This document shows, piece by piece, positions 51,778-61,433 of a DNA stretch of 64,000 bases (within the stretch, counting starts at the first letter, position 1; every line of letters begins with the position of its first letter). Under the pieces are notes generated by a model, which worked only from the letters and a program-made list of their open reading frames with translations, was not told the origin of the DNA and did no database searches. The DNA comes from Leifsonia sp. AG29 (GTDB lineage Bacteria > Actinomycetota > Actinomycetes > Actinomycetales > Microbacteriaceae): NCBI RefSeq assembly GCF_009765225.1, contig NZ_VMSF01000001.1, forward strand, positions 1,302,001 to 1,366,000, given 5' to 3'. A program made the translations under genes and the position numbers.

Positions 51778-52266
51778 CTAGGCGCCGTCGACCCGCACGC
51801 CGACGTGCACGCAGCCATCGCAGTGGCCGCCCAGGGCGAGGACACCGATCGGGTCGCCACGGGCGACGGGGGTGCCGACCTCCACCGACCCCGTGACGGG
51901 CTCGTAGCTCGAGAGGACGCCGCCGCCGTGGTCCAGCGTCACGACGGGCCGATCCACGACGACACCCCCGAAGCGGACCACGGCGTCCGCGGGGGCGAGC
52001 ACCTGCTCGCCCGGCTCGGCGGCGAGGTCCACGCCCCGATGCCCGGGACCGTAGCGCGAGGCGGGTGCCGTGTACGGCTTCACCAGACGGACCTTCTCGA
52101 CCGGCCATCGCCACGCGGGTGCGGCACCGTGCGGGACGGCTGCCGACGCGACGGTCTGGACCGGCGCGATGGTCCGCGCCGGCGCGAGCGTCTCGCCGGC
52201 CTGCGGGCTGGCGAGCGCCACCGACGCGACGACCAGCGCGTGCAGCCTCCGCCTCCAGACTCCCAC
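51778..52266 (-). CDS. Secreted M23-like peptidase domain protein
   Basis: 162 aa from GTG 52266, 5 nt behind GGAGGGGG. Signal-like N-terminus (LHALVVASVALAS), then a LytM/M23 domain: YGPGHRGVDLAA with the first His and Asp ligands, LDHGGGVLSSY, and C-terminal CVHVGVRV where the usual HxH has only one His. It stops right there, without the common DPL tail. Likely acts on peptidoglycan outside the cell, or is catalytically weak. Actinobacteria often have such a gene upstream of rpsB. Confidence 0.78.
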   Translation of the reverse strand: MGVWRRRLHALVVASVALASPQAGETLAPARTIAPVQTVASAAVPHGAAPAWRWPVEKVRLVKPYTAPASRYGPGHRGVDLAAEPGEQVLAPADAVVRFGGVVVDRPVVTLDHGGGVLSSYEPVTGSVEVGTPVARGDPIGVLALGGHCDGCVHVGVRVDGA

Positions 52267-52503
52267 CGTCGCCCCCTCCGAATCAGGTCGGTCACCGTCG
52301 CCTCCACACTCGCTCGAGCCGGCAGCGCGATGCGGGGGGCAATCCGGAGTCGTGGACAAGGGCCGAAGGCCGGACTCCTGTGCACAGACCCCGGGTTCCG
52401 TGCCTGGGCCGTTTCGGTACCGCGCAAGCGGGCGTACCGTGTGCATCGCCCTCTTCCGCCGAAGCCGGCATCCGGGAGGGACGCACAATCGAAAAGGGAT
52501 GTC

Positions 52504-54015
52504 ATGACTGAAGAACGCCGGGGGACGACCGACACGACCGAGGAGAACGCTCCGCGCCCGACCGCTGCGATGCGCCGGAGGGTCACCGGCCTCGCGATCG
52601 CGGCGGCCGTCGGAGGTTTCCTGTTCGGTTTCGATTCCTCCGTCATCAACGGTGCGGTCGACTCGATCCAGCACAACTTCGCGCTCAACGCGGTCGTCAC
52701 CGGGTTCATCGTGGCCGTCGCGCTGCTCGGCTGCGCGGTCGGCGCCTTCATCGCGGGCCGCCTGGCCGACCGCTGGGGCCGGCTGAAGGTGATGCTGCTC
52801 GGGGCCGTGCTGTTCCTCGCGAGCTCGATCGGCGCCGGCCTCGCCTTCTCGGCGTGGGACCTCGGGTTCTGGCGCATCATCGGCGGCCTGGGCATCGGCA
52901 TCGCCTCGGTCGTCGCCCCCGCCTACATTGCCGAGATCTCCCCGCGCCAGTCGCGCGGGCGCCTGGCGTCCCTCCAGCAGCTCGCCATCACCATCGGCAT
53001 CTTCGTGGCCCTGCTCTCCGACGCCCTGCTCGCGGGCATCGCGGGCTCAGCCTCCAAGGAGCTCTGGCTCGGCCTCGAGGCGTGGCGCTGGATGTTCCTC
53101 GTGGGGGTCATCCCGTCCGTGGTCTACGGTGTGCTTGCGCTCACCCTGCCCGAGTCGCCGCGGTTCCTCCTCGCGACCGGGCGGCACGACGACGCGCGCC
53201 GGATCTTCGCGACCATCGTCCCCGAGGGCGACGTCGACCGGCAGATCGCCGACATCGAGCGCGCCATCGAGGAGGACAAGGAAGGGGAGAAGGCGACCCT
53301 GTTCGGCAACCGGCTCGGCCTGAAGCCGATCGTCTGGATCGGCATCATCCTCTCGGTGTTCCAGCAGTTCGTCGGCATCAACGTGATCTTCTACTACTCG
53401 ACGACGCTGTGGCGGGCGGTCGGCTTCACCGAGAGCAACTCCCTCCTCATCACCGTGATCACCTCGGTGACGAACGTCGTCGTGACCGTCGTCGCCATCC
53501 TCCTGGTCGACCGGGTGGGGCGCCGCCCGATCCTGCTCACCGGCTCGGTGGGCATGGCCGTCTCGCTCGGCGTGATGTCGTTGTCGTTCGCGTTCGCCGT
53601 GACGAAGGCCGGAGCGGTGTCGCTGCCGAACCCCTGGGGGCCGATCGCCCTCATCGCGGCCAATATCTTCGTCATCTGCTTCGGCGCGTCGTGGGGCCCG
53701 CTCGTCTGGGTCCTCCTGGGGGAGATCTTCCCGACGCGGATCCGCGGCAAGGCGCTCGGGGTGGCGGCGGCCGCCCAGTGGATCGCCAACTTCCTGGTGA
53801 CGGTCTCGTTCCCGCCCATGGCCGCGTTCTCCCTCCCGTTCACCTACGGCATGTACGCGGTGTTCGCTGCCCTGTCGTTCTTCTTCGTGTTCTTCAAGAT
53901 CCCGGAGACCAACGGCATGGCGCTCGAGCACGCCGAGACGCTGTTCCGGGAGGCGGGAGGCCGTGCCCGCGGCGTCCAGGTGCGATCGTCGGGCGAGACC
54001 ATCCCGCGTCGCTGA
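52504..54015 (+). CDS. Sugar porter family MFS transporter
   Basis: 503 aa, 12 transmembrane helices. Sugar-porter motifs: [13 protein letters not shown] (about 88-100), [17 protein letters not shown] (end of helix 6), [13 protein letters not shown] (helix 7), [11 protein letters not shown] and PETNG at the end. Probably a proton-sugar symporter; sugar not known. ATG 52504 with GAAAAGGGA upstream. It stands between the competence/recombination genes and rpsB. The 237-bp gap to the M23 gene holds a TACCGT -10-like box near 52435. Confidence 0.9.
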   Translation: MTEERRGTTDTTEENAPRPTAAMRRRVTGLAIAAAVGGFLFGFDSSVINGAVDSIQHNFALNAVVTGFIVAVALLGCAVGAFIAGRLADRWGRLKVMLLGAVLFLASSIGAGLAFSAWDLGFWRIIGGLGIGIASVVAPAYIAEISPRQSRGRLASLQQLAITIGIFVALLSDALLAGIAGSASKELWLGLEAWRWMFLVGVIPSVVYGVLALTLPESPRFLLATGRHDDARRIFATIVPEGDVDRQIADIERAIEEDKEGEKATLFGNRLGLKPIVWIGIILSVFQQFVGINVIFYYSTTLWRAVGFTESNSLLITVITSVTNVVVTVVAILLVDRVGRRPILLTGSVGMAVSLGVMSLSFAFAVTKAGAVSLPNPWGPIALIAANIFVICFGASWGPLVWVLLGEIFPTRIRGKALGVAAAAQWIANFLVTVSFPPMAAFSLPFTYGMYAVFAALSFFFVFFKIPETNGMALEHAETLFREAGGRARGVQVRSSGETIPRR

Positions 54016-54032
54016 GCGCCGCCTCTTCCTGA

Positions 54033-54229
54033 TAGAATTCATGGAGCACTCCGCTTGTCGGAGTGACTACGCGTGCCCGCAGGCCCTCCACGAGGGCGGG
54101 GCGCACATCCACCGGTCTCCCTCCGCTTCGCACGGTCGCGTGCGGCGCACGGGGAGCGGATGCGCGCGGGGCACCAGGAGCGTCGGCCGCCGGCCGCCGC
54201 AGACAACCGTGAACAGAAGGAGAACGGCA
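54033..54229 (+). promoter_or_regulatory. rpsB promoter -10 and long 5' leader
   Basis: TAGAAT (54033-54038) is a good -10; -35 not clear. The leader of about 185 nt before rpsB contains complementary CCCTCCACGAGGG near 54083. Ribosomal protein S2 leaders are often autoregulatory; no known motif was matched here. Confidence 0.45.
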
Positions 54230-55111
54230 ATGGCCGTCGTCACCATGCGCCAGCTGCTCGACAGCGGCGTCCACTTCGGGCACCAGACCCGCCGCTGGAA
54301 CCCGAAGATGAAGCGCTTCATCCTCACCGAGCGCTCGGGCAGCTACATCATCGACCTGCAGCAGTCCCTCGCGTACATCGACAAGACGTACGACTTCGTC
54401 CGCGAGACGGTCGCCCACGGCGGCACCATCCTCTTCGTCGGCACGAAGAAGCAGGCTCAGCAGGCGATCGCCGAGCAGGCGACCCGTGTCGGCCAGCCCT
54501 ACGTCAACCAGCGCTGGCTGGGCGGTCTGCTGACCAACTTCCAGACCGTGTCCAAGCGCCTCGCCCGCATGAAGGAGCTCGAGGAGCTCGACTTCGAGGG
54601 CACCACGAGCGGCTTCACCAAGAAGGAGCTGCTCATCAAGAAGCGCGAGCTCGACAAGCTGCACAAGTCGCTCGGCGGCATCCGCAACCTGTCGAAGACC
54701 CCGAGCGCTCTCTGGGTGGTCGACACCAAGAAGGAGCACCTCGCGATCGACGAGGCGAAGAAGCTGGGCATCCCGGTCATCGCCATCCTCGACACCAACT
54801 GCGACCCGGACGAGGTCCAGTACCCGATCCCGGGCAACGACGACGCGATCCGCTCCGTCTCGCTCCTCACCCGCATCGTCGCCGACGCCGCGGCCGAGGG
54901 TCTCATCCAGCGCCACCAGAAGCCCGAGGAGGGCGCCGAGCCGGCCGAGCCGCTCGCCGAGTGGGAGCAGGAGCTCCTCCAGCAGTCGTCCGACGAGGTC
55001 CAGGCGAGCGCCGAGACCGAGAAGGCCGCCGACGCCGACCTCGCCGAGGCCAAGGCGGACTCCGCCGAGGTCGTCGCCGAGGGCGAGGCCGACGCCGCCG
55101 CGTCCGAGTAA
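54230..55111 (+). CDS. rpsB: 30S ribosomal protein S2
   Basis: 293 aa. Core S2 ([46 protein letters not shown]) plus an acidic Ala/Glu tail from about 240, common in actinobacteria. ATG after AGAAGGAGAACGGCA. First gene of rpsB-tsf. Confidence 0.97.
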   Translation: MAVVTMRQLLDSGVHFGHQTRRWNPKMKRFILTERSGSYIIDLQQSLAYIDKTYDFVRETVAHGGTILFVGTKKQAQQAIAEQATRVGQPYVNQRWLGGLLTNFQTVSKRLARMKELEELDFEGTTSGFTKKELLIKKRELDKLHKSLGGIRNLSKTPSALWVVDTKKEHLAIDEAKKLGIPVIAILDTNCDPDEVQYPIPGNDDAIRSVSLLTRIVADAAAEGLIQRHQKPEEGAEPAEPLAEWEQELLQQSSDEVQASAETEKAADADLAEAKADSAEVVAEGEADAAASE

Positions 55112-55162
55112 TCCGCCGCACCGCTTCAGAAGTCTTCGAGACAGAAGGTTCCAGTCAGAACA

Positions 55163-55993
55163 ATGGCAAACATCAGCATCGCCGACATCAAGGCTCTCCG
55201 CGAGCAGCTCGGCACCGGAATGGTCGACACCAAGAAGGCCCTCGAGGAGGCCGACGGCGACATCGAGAAGGCCACCGAGATCCTGCGCCTCAAGGGCGCG
55301 AAGGGCAACGCGAAGCGCGCCGACCGCTCCACCAGCGAGGGGCTCGTCGCGGCCAAGGAGAACGGCAACGGCACGGCCACGATGATCGAGCTCGCCTGCG
55401 AGACCGACTTCGTCGCCAAGGGCGAGAAGTTCATCGCCCTCGCCGACAAGGTCCTCGACGCCGTCGCGGCCTCGGGCGCGGCGACCGTCGAGGACGGCCT
55501 CGCGGCCTCCGCCGGCGGCCAGACCGTCGCCGAGCTCATCGGCGACGAGGCGGCGATCCTCGGCGAGAAGGTCGAGCTCCGGCGCGTCGCCGTCGTGACG
55601 GGCGAGCACTTCGCGATCTACCTGCACAAGACCTCCAAGGACCTGCCCCCGCAGGTCGGTGTCGTGGTCGGCTACGCCGGCGACGACGCGGAGACCGCCC
55701 GCAGCATCGCGCAGCACATCTCGTTCGCCAACCCGACCTACCTCACCCGCGAGGACGTCCCGGCCGAAGAGGTCGAGAACGAGCGTCGCATCGTCGAGGA
55801 GATCTCGCGCAACGAGGGCAAGCCCGAGGCTGCGCTCCCGAAGATCATCGAGGGTCGCCTCGGCGCCTACTTCAAGCAGGTCGCCCTCCTCGAGCAGGAG
55901 TACGCCCGCGACAACAAGCTGACCATCAGCCAGGTGCTCAAGGACTCGGGGCTCACCGTTTCCGGCTTCGCCCGGTTCAAGGTCGGCGCCTGA
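55163..55993 (+). CDS. tsf: Elongation factor Ts
   Basis: 276 aa. Nucleotide exchange factor of EF-Tu. N-terminal UBA-like domain (IADIKALREQLGTGMVDTKK) and core TDFVAKGEKF (about 80-89), the EF-Tu contact. Followed by a strong terminator. Confidence 0.97.
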   Translation: MANISIADIKALREQLGTGMVDTKKALEEADGDIEKATEILRLKGAKGNAKRADRSTSEGLVAAKENGNGTATMIELACETDFVAKGEKFIALADKVLDAVAASGAATVEDGLAASAGGQTVAELIGDEAAILGEKVELRRVAVVTGEHFAIYLHKTSKDLPPQVGVVVGYAGDDAETARSIAQHISFANPTYLTREDVPAEEVENERRIVEEISRNEGKPEAALPKIIEGRLGAYFKQVALLEQEYARDNKLTISQVLKDSGLTVSGFARFKVGA

Positions 55994-56003
55994 TCCACGC
56001 GTG

Positions 56004-56040
56004 AAGGAGTCCGGATCGTCTCGTACGATCCGGACTCCTT
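56004..56040 (+). terminator. rpsB-tsf terminator
   Basis: Perfect 16-bp stem: 56004-56019 (AAGGAGTCCGGATCGT) with 56025-56040, 5-nt loop, followed by TTTGCG. The clearest intrinsic terminator in the window. Confidence 0.9.
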
Positions 56041-56121
56041 TTGCGTGCCGAGACCTGCGCGGCACCGGACCCACGCACTAGCTTTAACCGAAACACACCT
56101 CACGGAAGGACCCATACACGC

Positions 56122-56850
56122 ATGTCGGGAGCAACAGAGAGCCGTCCAGGACAGCGACGCCGGGTCCTTCTGAAACTGTCCGGCGAGGCGTTCGGAGGCG
56201 GCCAGCTGGGCGTCAACCCCGACATCGTCAGCAGCATCGCCCGCGAGATCGCGCAGGCCGCCGAGGACGTGGAGATCGCGATCGTCGTGGGCGGCGGGAA
56301 CTTCTTCCGCGGCGCTGAGCTCTCACAGCGGGGCATGGACCGTGGGCGGGCCGACTACATGGGCATGCTCGGCACAGTCATGAACTCGCTCGCCCTGCAG
56401 GACTTCCTCGAGCAGGCCGGAGCGGAGACCCGCGTCCAGTCGGCCATCGAGATGACCCAGGTCGCCGAACCGTACATCCCGCGCCGCGCCGAGCGTCACT
56501 TGGAGAAGGGACGAGTCGTCATCTTCGGTGCGGGCGCGGGGCTGCCGTACTTCTCGACCGACACCGTCGCCGCCCAGCGCGCCCTCGAGATCAACGCCGA
56601 CGTCGTGCTCGTCGCCAAGAACGGCGTCGACGGCATGTACGACGACGACCCGCGCACCAACCCCGCGGCGCGGAAGATCGATCAGATCAGCCACCAGGAG
56701 GCGCTGCAGCAGAACCTGAAGGCGGTGGACAGCACGGCGCTCAGCCTCTGCATGGACAACGGGATGCCGATGCGCATCTTCGGGATCGAGCCCGCGGGCA
56801 ACGTCACCGCGGCCCTCCTCGGCGCCGAGATCGGCACCCTGCTCGGCTGA
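56122..56850 (+). CDS. pyrH: UMP kinase
   Basis: 242 aa. Phosphorylates UMP to [13 protein letters not shown] (about 16-25), [19 protein letters not shown] and [15 protein letters not shown] are UMP kinase motifs. ATG 56122 gives the standard N-terminus. Followed by frr, the usual order. Confidence 0.96.
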   Translation: MSGATESRPGQRRRVLLKLSGEAFGGGQLGVNPDIVSSIAREIAQAAEDVEIAIVVGGGNFFRGAELSQRGMDRGRADYMGMLGTVMNSLALQDFLEQAGAETRVQSAIEMTQVAEPYIPRRAERHLEKGRVVIFGAGAGLPYFSTDTVAAQRALEINADVVLVAKNGVDGMYDDDPRTNPAARKIDQISHQEALQQNLKAVDSTALSLCMDNGMPMRIFGIEPAGNVTAALLGAEIGTLLG

Positions 56851-56941
56851 GCGCGTCCGCGTACCGGAACGGTTCGTGCACCGGGCGCCCCGGCGCCCGG
56901 CCATAGACTAGAGAACGATTGATCGATCTGAAGGAGAAACC

Positions 56942-57496
56942 GTGATCGCGGATGTGATTTCCGACGCCCGTCAGCGCATGAGCAAGACCGTCGACGCGGC
57001 AAGGGAGGATTTCGGCACCGTGAGCGCGGGCCGCGCCAACCCGGCTCTCTTCCAGAAGGTCCTCGTCGACTACTACGGGTCTCCGACCCCGCTGGCCCAG
57101 CTGGCCGGGCTCCAGAACCCGGAGGCCCGGGTCCTGCTCGTGACGCCCTACGACAAGTCGGCGCTCAAGGAGATCGAGAAGGCCATCGTCACCATGCCGA
57201 ACCTCTCGGCCAACGTCGGCAACGACGGGGAGATCGTGCGGGTGACGCTTCCCGAGCTGACAGAGGACCGCCGCAAGGAGTTCGTCAAGATCGTGCGCGG
57301 CAAGGGCGAGGACGCCAAGGTCGCGCTGCGCAACATCCGGCGCAAGGCCAAGGACGAGCTCGACGCGCTGAAGGGCGAGGTCGGCGACGACGAGCTCGCT
57401 CGTGGCGAGAAGGAGCTCGAGACGATCACGCGCACGCACGTCGACGCCGTGGACGAGGCCCTGAAGCGCAAGGAAGCGGAACTCCTCGAGGTCTAG
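56942..57496 (+). CDS. frr: Ribosome recycling factor
   Basis: 184 aa, GTG start after [31 protein letters not shown] near 28-46 and [14 protein letters not shown] are RRF signatures. Splits post-termination ribosomes with EF-G. Three bases separate it from cdsA. A TAGACT box near 56905 may give it its own promoter. Confidence 0.97.
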   Translation: MIADVISDARQRMSKTVDAAREDFGTVSAGRANPALFQKVLVDYYGSPTPLAQLAGLQNPEARVLLVTPYDKSALKEIEKAIVTMPNLSANVGNDGEIVRVTLPELTEDRRKEFVKIVRGKGEDAKVALRNIRRKAKDELDALKGEVGDDELARGEKELETITRTHVDAVDEALKRKEAELLEV

Positions 57497-57499
57497 CCG

Positions 57500-58519
57500 A
57501 TGAGCGACGACAGCAGTCCCGGCGCTGCGGCTCCGCCGCCTGCGGGACCGGGGGAGCGGCGGGGGTCGCACGAGCACAGGGAGCGCCTGTCGCGCGCCGA
57601 TCTGCGCGCCCAGGTGCAGGCGACGCGAGCCGACTTCGAGCGCCAGGTGCAGGTGCGGAAGGCGCAGCTCGACGCGACGAACGAGAGGATCGCCCAGCGC
57701 ACCGGGCGCAACCTCATCCTCGCGATCGTGATCGGCCTCGCCGCGGGAGCTGTCGTCGTCGTGAGCCTGATCTTCATCAAGGAGCTCTTCCTGGTGTTCG
57801 GGGTGGCGATCGCGGGCTTCGCGTCGTTCGAACTCGCCCAGGCGTTCCGCGGGGCGGGAAAGCGGGTACCCCGGATCCCGACCGTGGCCGGCGCCGTGGG
57901 GATCGTCCCGGTGACGTTCTACTTCCATGCCGGCGGTCAGTTGGTCGCGCTCTCGGCCGCCGTCGTGCTCGTCGTCCTGTGGAGGCTGGCTGAGCAGTTT
58001 GCGCCCGGGGTTCGCCGCGGGGGGAGCGCGCTCGCGCGCGACCTCACCTGGAGCGTCCTCGTCCAGCTGTACGTCTCCCTGCTCGCCAGTTTCGTCATCC
58101 TGCTCCTCGCCGAGAACGGCGGGGAGTGGTGGGTGCTCGGGTTCCTGATCGTCGTCGTCGCCGTCGACACCGGCGCCTACGTCAGCGGGCTCACCTGGGG
58201 GCGCCATCCGATGGCGCCCACGATCAGTCCCAAGAAGACCTGGGAGGGATTCGCCGGGGCGGCCGCCGCCTCCATCATCGCCGGCGTGCTGGTCTCGCTC
58301 TTCATGGTCGGCCGCCCGTGGTGGTTCGGCGTCCTGTTCGGCATCGTCCTCCTCCTCACCGCGACGACGGGCGACCTGGCGGAATCGCTGATCAAGCGCG
58401 ACCTCGGCATCAAGGACATGAGTTCGTGGCTCCCCGGGCACGGCGGCTTCCTCGACCGGCTCGACTCGATCCTCCCGTCGGCCGCCGCGACCTACGTGCT
58501 CTTCCTGATCTTCCGATGA
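57500..58519 (+). CDS. cdsA: Phosphatidate cytidylyltransferase
   Basis: 339 aa. Makes CDP-diacylglycerol. A charged cytoplasmic N-terminal region of about 65 residues, then about eight membrane helices; the C-terminal signature DLGIKDMSSWLPGHGGFLDR with the catalytic Asp residues is intact (about 303-322), preceded by SPKKTWEGF. Confidence 0.95.
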   Translation: MSDDSSPGAAAPPPAGPGERRGSHEHRERLSRADLRAQVQATRADFERQVQVRKAQLDATNERIAQRTGRNLILAIVIGLAAGAVVVVSLIFIKELFLVFGVAIAGFASFELAQAFRGAGKRVPRIPTVAGAVGIVPVTFYFHAGGQLVALSAAVVLVVLWRLAEQFAPGVRRGGSALARDLTWSVLVQLYVSLLASFVILLLAENGGEWWVLGFLIVVVAVDTGAYVSGLTWGRHPMAPTISPKKTWEGFAGAAAASIIAGVLVSLFMVGRPWWFGVLFGIVLLLTATTGDLAESLIKRDLGIKDMSSWLPGHGGFLDRLDSILPSAAATYVLFLIFR

Positions 58520-58531
58520 CACAATGGGGGA

Positions 58532-59080
58532 GTGAGCACCTTCCCCCGCAGCCCCCGCTCGAAGCCCGGCTACGACGCGGAGCAGGTCGACGAGTTCCTC
58601 CGGCAGGCCCGGCGCGCTTACGATGGCGACGCGACGGCAGCGGGCGCTCTCACGGCTGCCGACATCCGTCACACCGCCTTCTCGATGGCCAAGGGCGGCT
58701 ACTCGACCTCGCACGTCGACGCCGCGCTGGAGCGGCTGGAGGACGCCTTCGCGGCCCGCGAGCGGGAGGCGCTCCGCGCCCAGAAGGGCGACGCCGCATG
58801 GTTCGAGGAGGCGCGGACGACCGCTCAGGTCATCCTCAACCGTCTCGACCGCCCCGCGGGTCGGCGTTTCGACCGGGTGAGCCTGCTCACGCTCGGCTAC
58901 AACCGCCAGGAGGTGGACCGCTTCACGAACCGGCTGGTCCGCTACTTCCAGGACGGCCGGCCCATGAGCGTCGACGAGGTGCGCACCGTGACGTTCCGCG
59001 AGCAGCGGGGCGGGTATCGCGAGGTCCAGGTCGATCTGCTGCTCGACAGCGTCACCGATGTGATGCTGGCTGTTCGCTGA
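58532..59080 (+). CDS. DivIVA-motif protein
   Basis: 182 aa, GTG start 12 bases after cdsA. Contains four copies of a GY-x4-VD-x2-L type motif: GYDAEQVDEFL (13), GYSTSHVDAAL (60), GYNRQEVDRFT (about 124) and GYREVQVDLLL (about 162). The second pair resembles the DivIVA N-terminal pole-binding region. Probably cytoplasmic; may take part in polar growth or septation, but unlike Wag31 it has no long coiled coil. Confidence 0.8.
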   Translation: MSTFPRSPRSKPGYDAEQVDEFLRQARRAYDGDATAAGALTAADIRHTAFSMAKGGYSTSHVDAALERLEDAFAAREREALRAQKGDAAWFEEARTTAQVILNRLDRPAGRRFDRVSLLTLGYNRQEVDRFTNRLVRYFQDGRPMSVDEVRTVTFREQRGGYREVQVDLLLDSVTDVMLAVR

Positions 59081-59096
59081 ATGAGGGGGGCCTTTC

Positions 59097-59125
59097 TTGG
59101 GTTTCGGCCAGAAGTCCGTTATCGT
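59097..59125 (+). promoter_or_regulatory. Promoter of the SLT-like protein gene
   Basis: TTGGGT (59097-59102), 17-bp spacer, TATCGT (59120-59125). The predicted start falls at or just before GTG 59135, so the message is probably leaderless. Confidence 0.55.
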
Positions 59126-59134
59126 TCTGTGATC

Positions 59135-59857
59135 GTGGGTAGACGAGAAGCAGCAGAGATTGTTCCGCTGACCCCGGCCAACCCGGTCGGCGTCGCGTTC
59201 CGGCGATCCCGGCGTCCGCACATCCGGTCGCGCGCCCTCCTTCTGAGCTTCGCCTTCACGGCGGCGGTGGGCTTCGCGCTGGTCAACGTGGTCGACCCGT
59301 TCTCGGGCTCGACGGCCACGCCCGCCTACGCGGCCGAGGCGCAGGCCATCCCGACCACGGCACGGTACGACGGCGCGCCGACGCAGTCGCTGACCGCGCC
59401 CGACGCCTCCGGTCTCACCGTCACCCGCGAGGCCGTCACCGTGACACCCAAGCCGACGCCGACCCCGACGCCGACGCCGACTCCCAGCCCGACGAAGTCG
59501 TCGAGCTCCGGGTCCGGTTCCGGTGGAGGATCGAGCGCCGCAGCCCCGTCCGCCCCGATCCCGAGCCCGGGCACGGCGCAGGCGATCGCGTACCAGATGG
59601 TGAAGGACCGCGGCTGGGGTGACGACCAGTACAGCTGCCTCGTCTCCCTCTGGAACCGCGAGTCCGGGTGGCGCGTGAACGCCTCCAACCCCAGCGGTGC
59701 ATACGGGATCCCCCAGGCGCTGCCCGGCAGCAAGATGGGTCCGGGGTGGCAGACGGACGCCACCGTGCAGATCAACTGGGGCCTCGGGTACATCGCCGGT
59801 CGCTACACGAACCCCTGCGGTGCGTGGGCTCACTCGCAGTCGACAGGCTGGTACTGA
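59135..59857 (+). CDS. Secreted transglycosylase-like (SLT fold) protein
   Basis: 240 aa from GTG 59135. A positively charged start, one hydrophobic segment (about 35-52) as signal or anchor, then a Thr/Pro linker (KPTPTPTPTPTPSPTKSS) and a Ser/Gly stretch, and a C-terminal lysozyme-like domain with the catalytic-type Glu in LWNRESGWRVNA and a QINWGLGYI motif. Expected to cut or bind peptidoglycan outside the membrane. Alternative starts at 59081 and 59129 were rejected because the promoter lies between 59097 and 59125. Confidence 0.8.
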   Translation: MGRREAAEIVPLTPANPVGVAFRRSRRPHIRSRALLLSFAFTAAVGFALVNVVDPFSGSTATPAYAAEAQAIPTTARYDGAPTQSLTAPDASGLTVTREAVTVTPKPTPTPTPTPTPSPTKSSSSGSGSGGGSSAAAPSAPIPSPGTAQAIAYQMVKDRGWGDDQYSCLVSLWNRESGWRVNASNPSGAYGIPQALPGSKMGPGWQTDATVQINWGLGYIAGRYTNPCGAWAHSQSTGWY

Positions 59858-59918
59858 GTCCCTTCTGGTCGGAGGAGCGCCTCCTCTCGCGGCCCCGGCA
59901 TGGCCGGGAGTGCTCGAA

Positions 59919-59924
59919 TAGACT
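59919..59924 (+). promoter_or_regulatory. -10 element of the 59931 gene
   Basis: TAGACT ends 6 nt before ATG 59931; same hexamer as before ffh, trmD and the DUF2469 gene. Confidence 0.4.
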
Positions 59925-59930
59925 GGATTC

Positions 59931-60236
59931 ATGCCGCGCAGCAACCGACCCCGAGGCCGTCATGGTCACGGGCGCCGCGAGGAGCAGCGGCCGCAGCCGT
60001 TGGAGCGCCTCCTCAGCGGATGGCGTCGCACGGAGGTGCGCCGGGGCGTCGAATGGAACGTTCAGCCCGTCTCGGCCGCCCAGGCCGCGAAGGAGTACAG
60101 CTGCCCGGGATGCGGTCGAGAGATCGGGCCCGGAGTAGCGCACATCGTCGCATGGCGGGCGGACGGCGTTTTGGGCGACGCCGCGGACCTGGCCGGCCGG
60201 CGCCACTGGCACGAAGCCTGCTGGCGCCTCGCATGA
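59931..60236 (+). CDS. Small zinc-site protein
   Basis: 101 aa. Basic, Arg-rich first 40 residues, then CPGC (58-61), His in VAHIVAWRA, and HWHEACW at the end, a probable zinc site. Small proteins of this kind are conserved in actinobacteria and are sometimes labelled ATP/GTP-binding, for which nothing is visible here. Function unknown. Confidence 0.7.
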   Translation: MPRSNRPRGRHGHGRREEQRPQPLERLLSGWRRTEVRRGVEWNVQPVSAAQAAKEYSCPGCGREIGPGVAHIVAWRADGVLGDAADLAGRRHWHEACWRLA

Positions 60237-60282
60237 ACCCGCAGCCGGACCGCGGGGCGGACACGACAGGAGCACGACCGCA

Positions 60283-61032
60283 GTGACGACCGAACCCATC
60301 GAGATCCGCGGCGGCGTCGAGTTGCCGGCGCGCCGCGAAGAGATCACCCTGAGAACGCGCGACGGCCTCGACCTGGTCGGAGAACTCTCGTCACCGCTCG
60401 ACCGCGAGCCCGTCGCCACCCTCGTCACCCTCCACCCGCTGCCCACGGCGGGCGGCTTCATGGACTCCCACATCCTCCGGAAGGCGGCGGCACGCCTCCC
60501 CGCTCTGGCGGACATCGCCGTCCTGCGGTTCAACACGCGCGGGACGTCCTCACCGCGCGGACGCAGCCAGGGCGAGTTCGGGCACGGCGTCGACGAGCGC
60601 TACGACGTGGAGGCGGCCATGACGTTCGTGACCGAGCGTCGCCTCCCGCACCCGTGGCTGCTGGGCTGGTCGTTCGGGACCGAACTCGCCCTCATGTACG
60701 GGCGGGAGCAGCCCGTCGACGGGGTCATCCTCCTCTCCCCGCCCCTCCACCGGGCGAAGCCCGAGCATCTCGCGGCCTGGGCGGGCGACGAGCGGCCGCT
60801 CGTGGCGCTCATCCCCGAGTTCGACGACTTCCTCCGGCCCGAGGAGGCTGCCGAGCGCTTCCGCCCGCTGCCGCAGGTCGAGCTCGTCGACGTCGCGGGA
60901 GGGAAGCACCTCTGGGTGGGCGAGAACCAGACCCGCCGGGTGCTCGACGAGATCGTGGAGCGGCTGAACCCGGCGGCCCTGCCCCTGCCGACGCGCTGGC
61001 CCGTCTCCTCGGGAGCGGCCGCTTCCGTCTGA
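60283..61032 (+). CDS. Alpha/beta hydrolase
   Basis: 249 aa. Alpha/beta-hydrolase fold: HPLPTAGGFMDS near 45, LRFNTRGTSSPRG near 83, nucleophile Ser in LLGWSFGTE (about 130), Asp in EFDDFLRPEE, and His in GGKHLWVGE (about 207). Similar to the YqiA/DUF-type CocE-like small hydrolases; substrate unknown. Start GTG 60283. The 84-bp repeat array begins just past its stop. Confidence 0.85.
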   Translation: MTTEPIEIRGGVELPARREEITLRTRDGLDLVGELSSPLDREPVATLVTLHPLPTAGGFMDSHILRKAAARLPALADIAVLRFNTRGTSSPRGRSQGEFGHGVDERYDVEAAMTFVTERRLPHPWLLGWSFGTELALMYGREQPVDGVILLSPPLHRAKPEHLAAWAGDERPLVALIPEFDDFLRPEEAAERFRPLPQVELVDVAGGKHLWVGENQTRRVLDEIVERLNPAALPLPTRWPVSSGAAASV

Positions 61033-61040
61033 GCCGCGCC

Positions 61041-61368
61041 GGCGCGAGCCACATTCGGCACGAATGTAAGTGCGAGGCGTCTCTTCGCGCACATTCGGCA
61101 CGAATCAGCGAGGTGCAGGTTGTGGGCGCGAGCCGCATTCGGCACGAATGTAGGTGGGAGGCGCCTCTTCGCGCGCATTCGGCACGAATCAGCGAGGTGC
61201 AGGTTGTGGGCGCGAGCCGCATTCGGCACGAATGTAGGTGGGAGGCGCCTCTTCGCGCACATTCGGCACGAATCCGCGAGGTGCATGTTGTGGGCGCGAT
61301 GAGCAGGCAGCCTACATTCAGCACGAATGAGGGGCTGGGAGGGAGCGCAGGGCGCATTCGGCACGAAT
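61041..61368. repeat. 84-bp tandem repeat array with eight palindromic cores
   Basis: Three 84-bp units (61041-61124, 61125-61208, 61209-61292) differ from each other at 3-8 positions, then a degenerate tail to 61368. Each unit holds two copies of ATTCGGCACGAAT, an interrupted palindrome with 5-bp arms; eight copies in all (61053, 61093, 61137, 61177, 61221, 61261, a variant at 61316, 61356). It lies between two convergent genes. The 84-bp period keeps reading frames open, giving spurious ORFs. Confidence 0.9.
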
Positions 61369-61433
61369 GTGCGACAGCGCGCGGAGACGCGCACGAGCGG
61401 AGGGGCGGAGGGCGCGGCGGCGGAGGCGGCGCC

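Noticed and set aside
56804-59944. 1046-codon minus-strand frame across pyrH, frr, cdsA and following genes
   Set aside because: Covers five confident plus-strand genes; no domain and no sensible start.
61041-61368. CRISPR array
   Set aside because: Repeats contain the spacers, that is the whole 84-bp unit is repeated; no unique spacers and no cas genes.
60600-61394. Minus-strand ORFs with repeated peptide motifs in the repeat array
   Set aside because: The 84-bp period is a multiple of three, so any frame opened once stays open; no start context or conserved domain.
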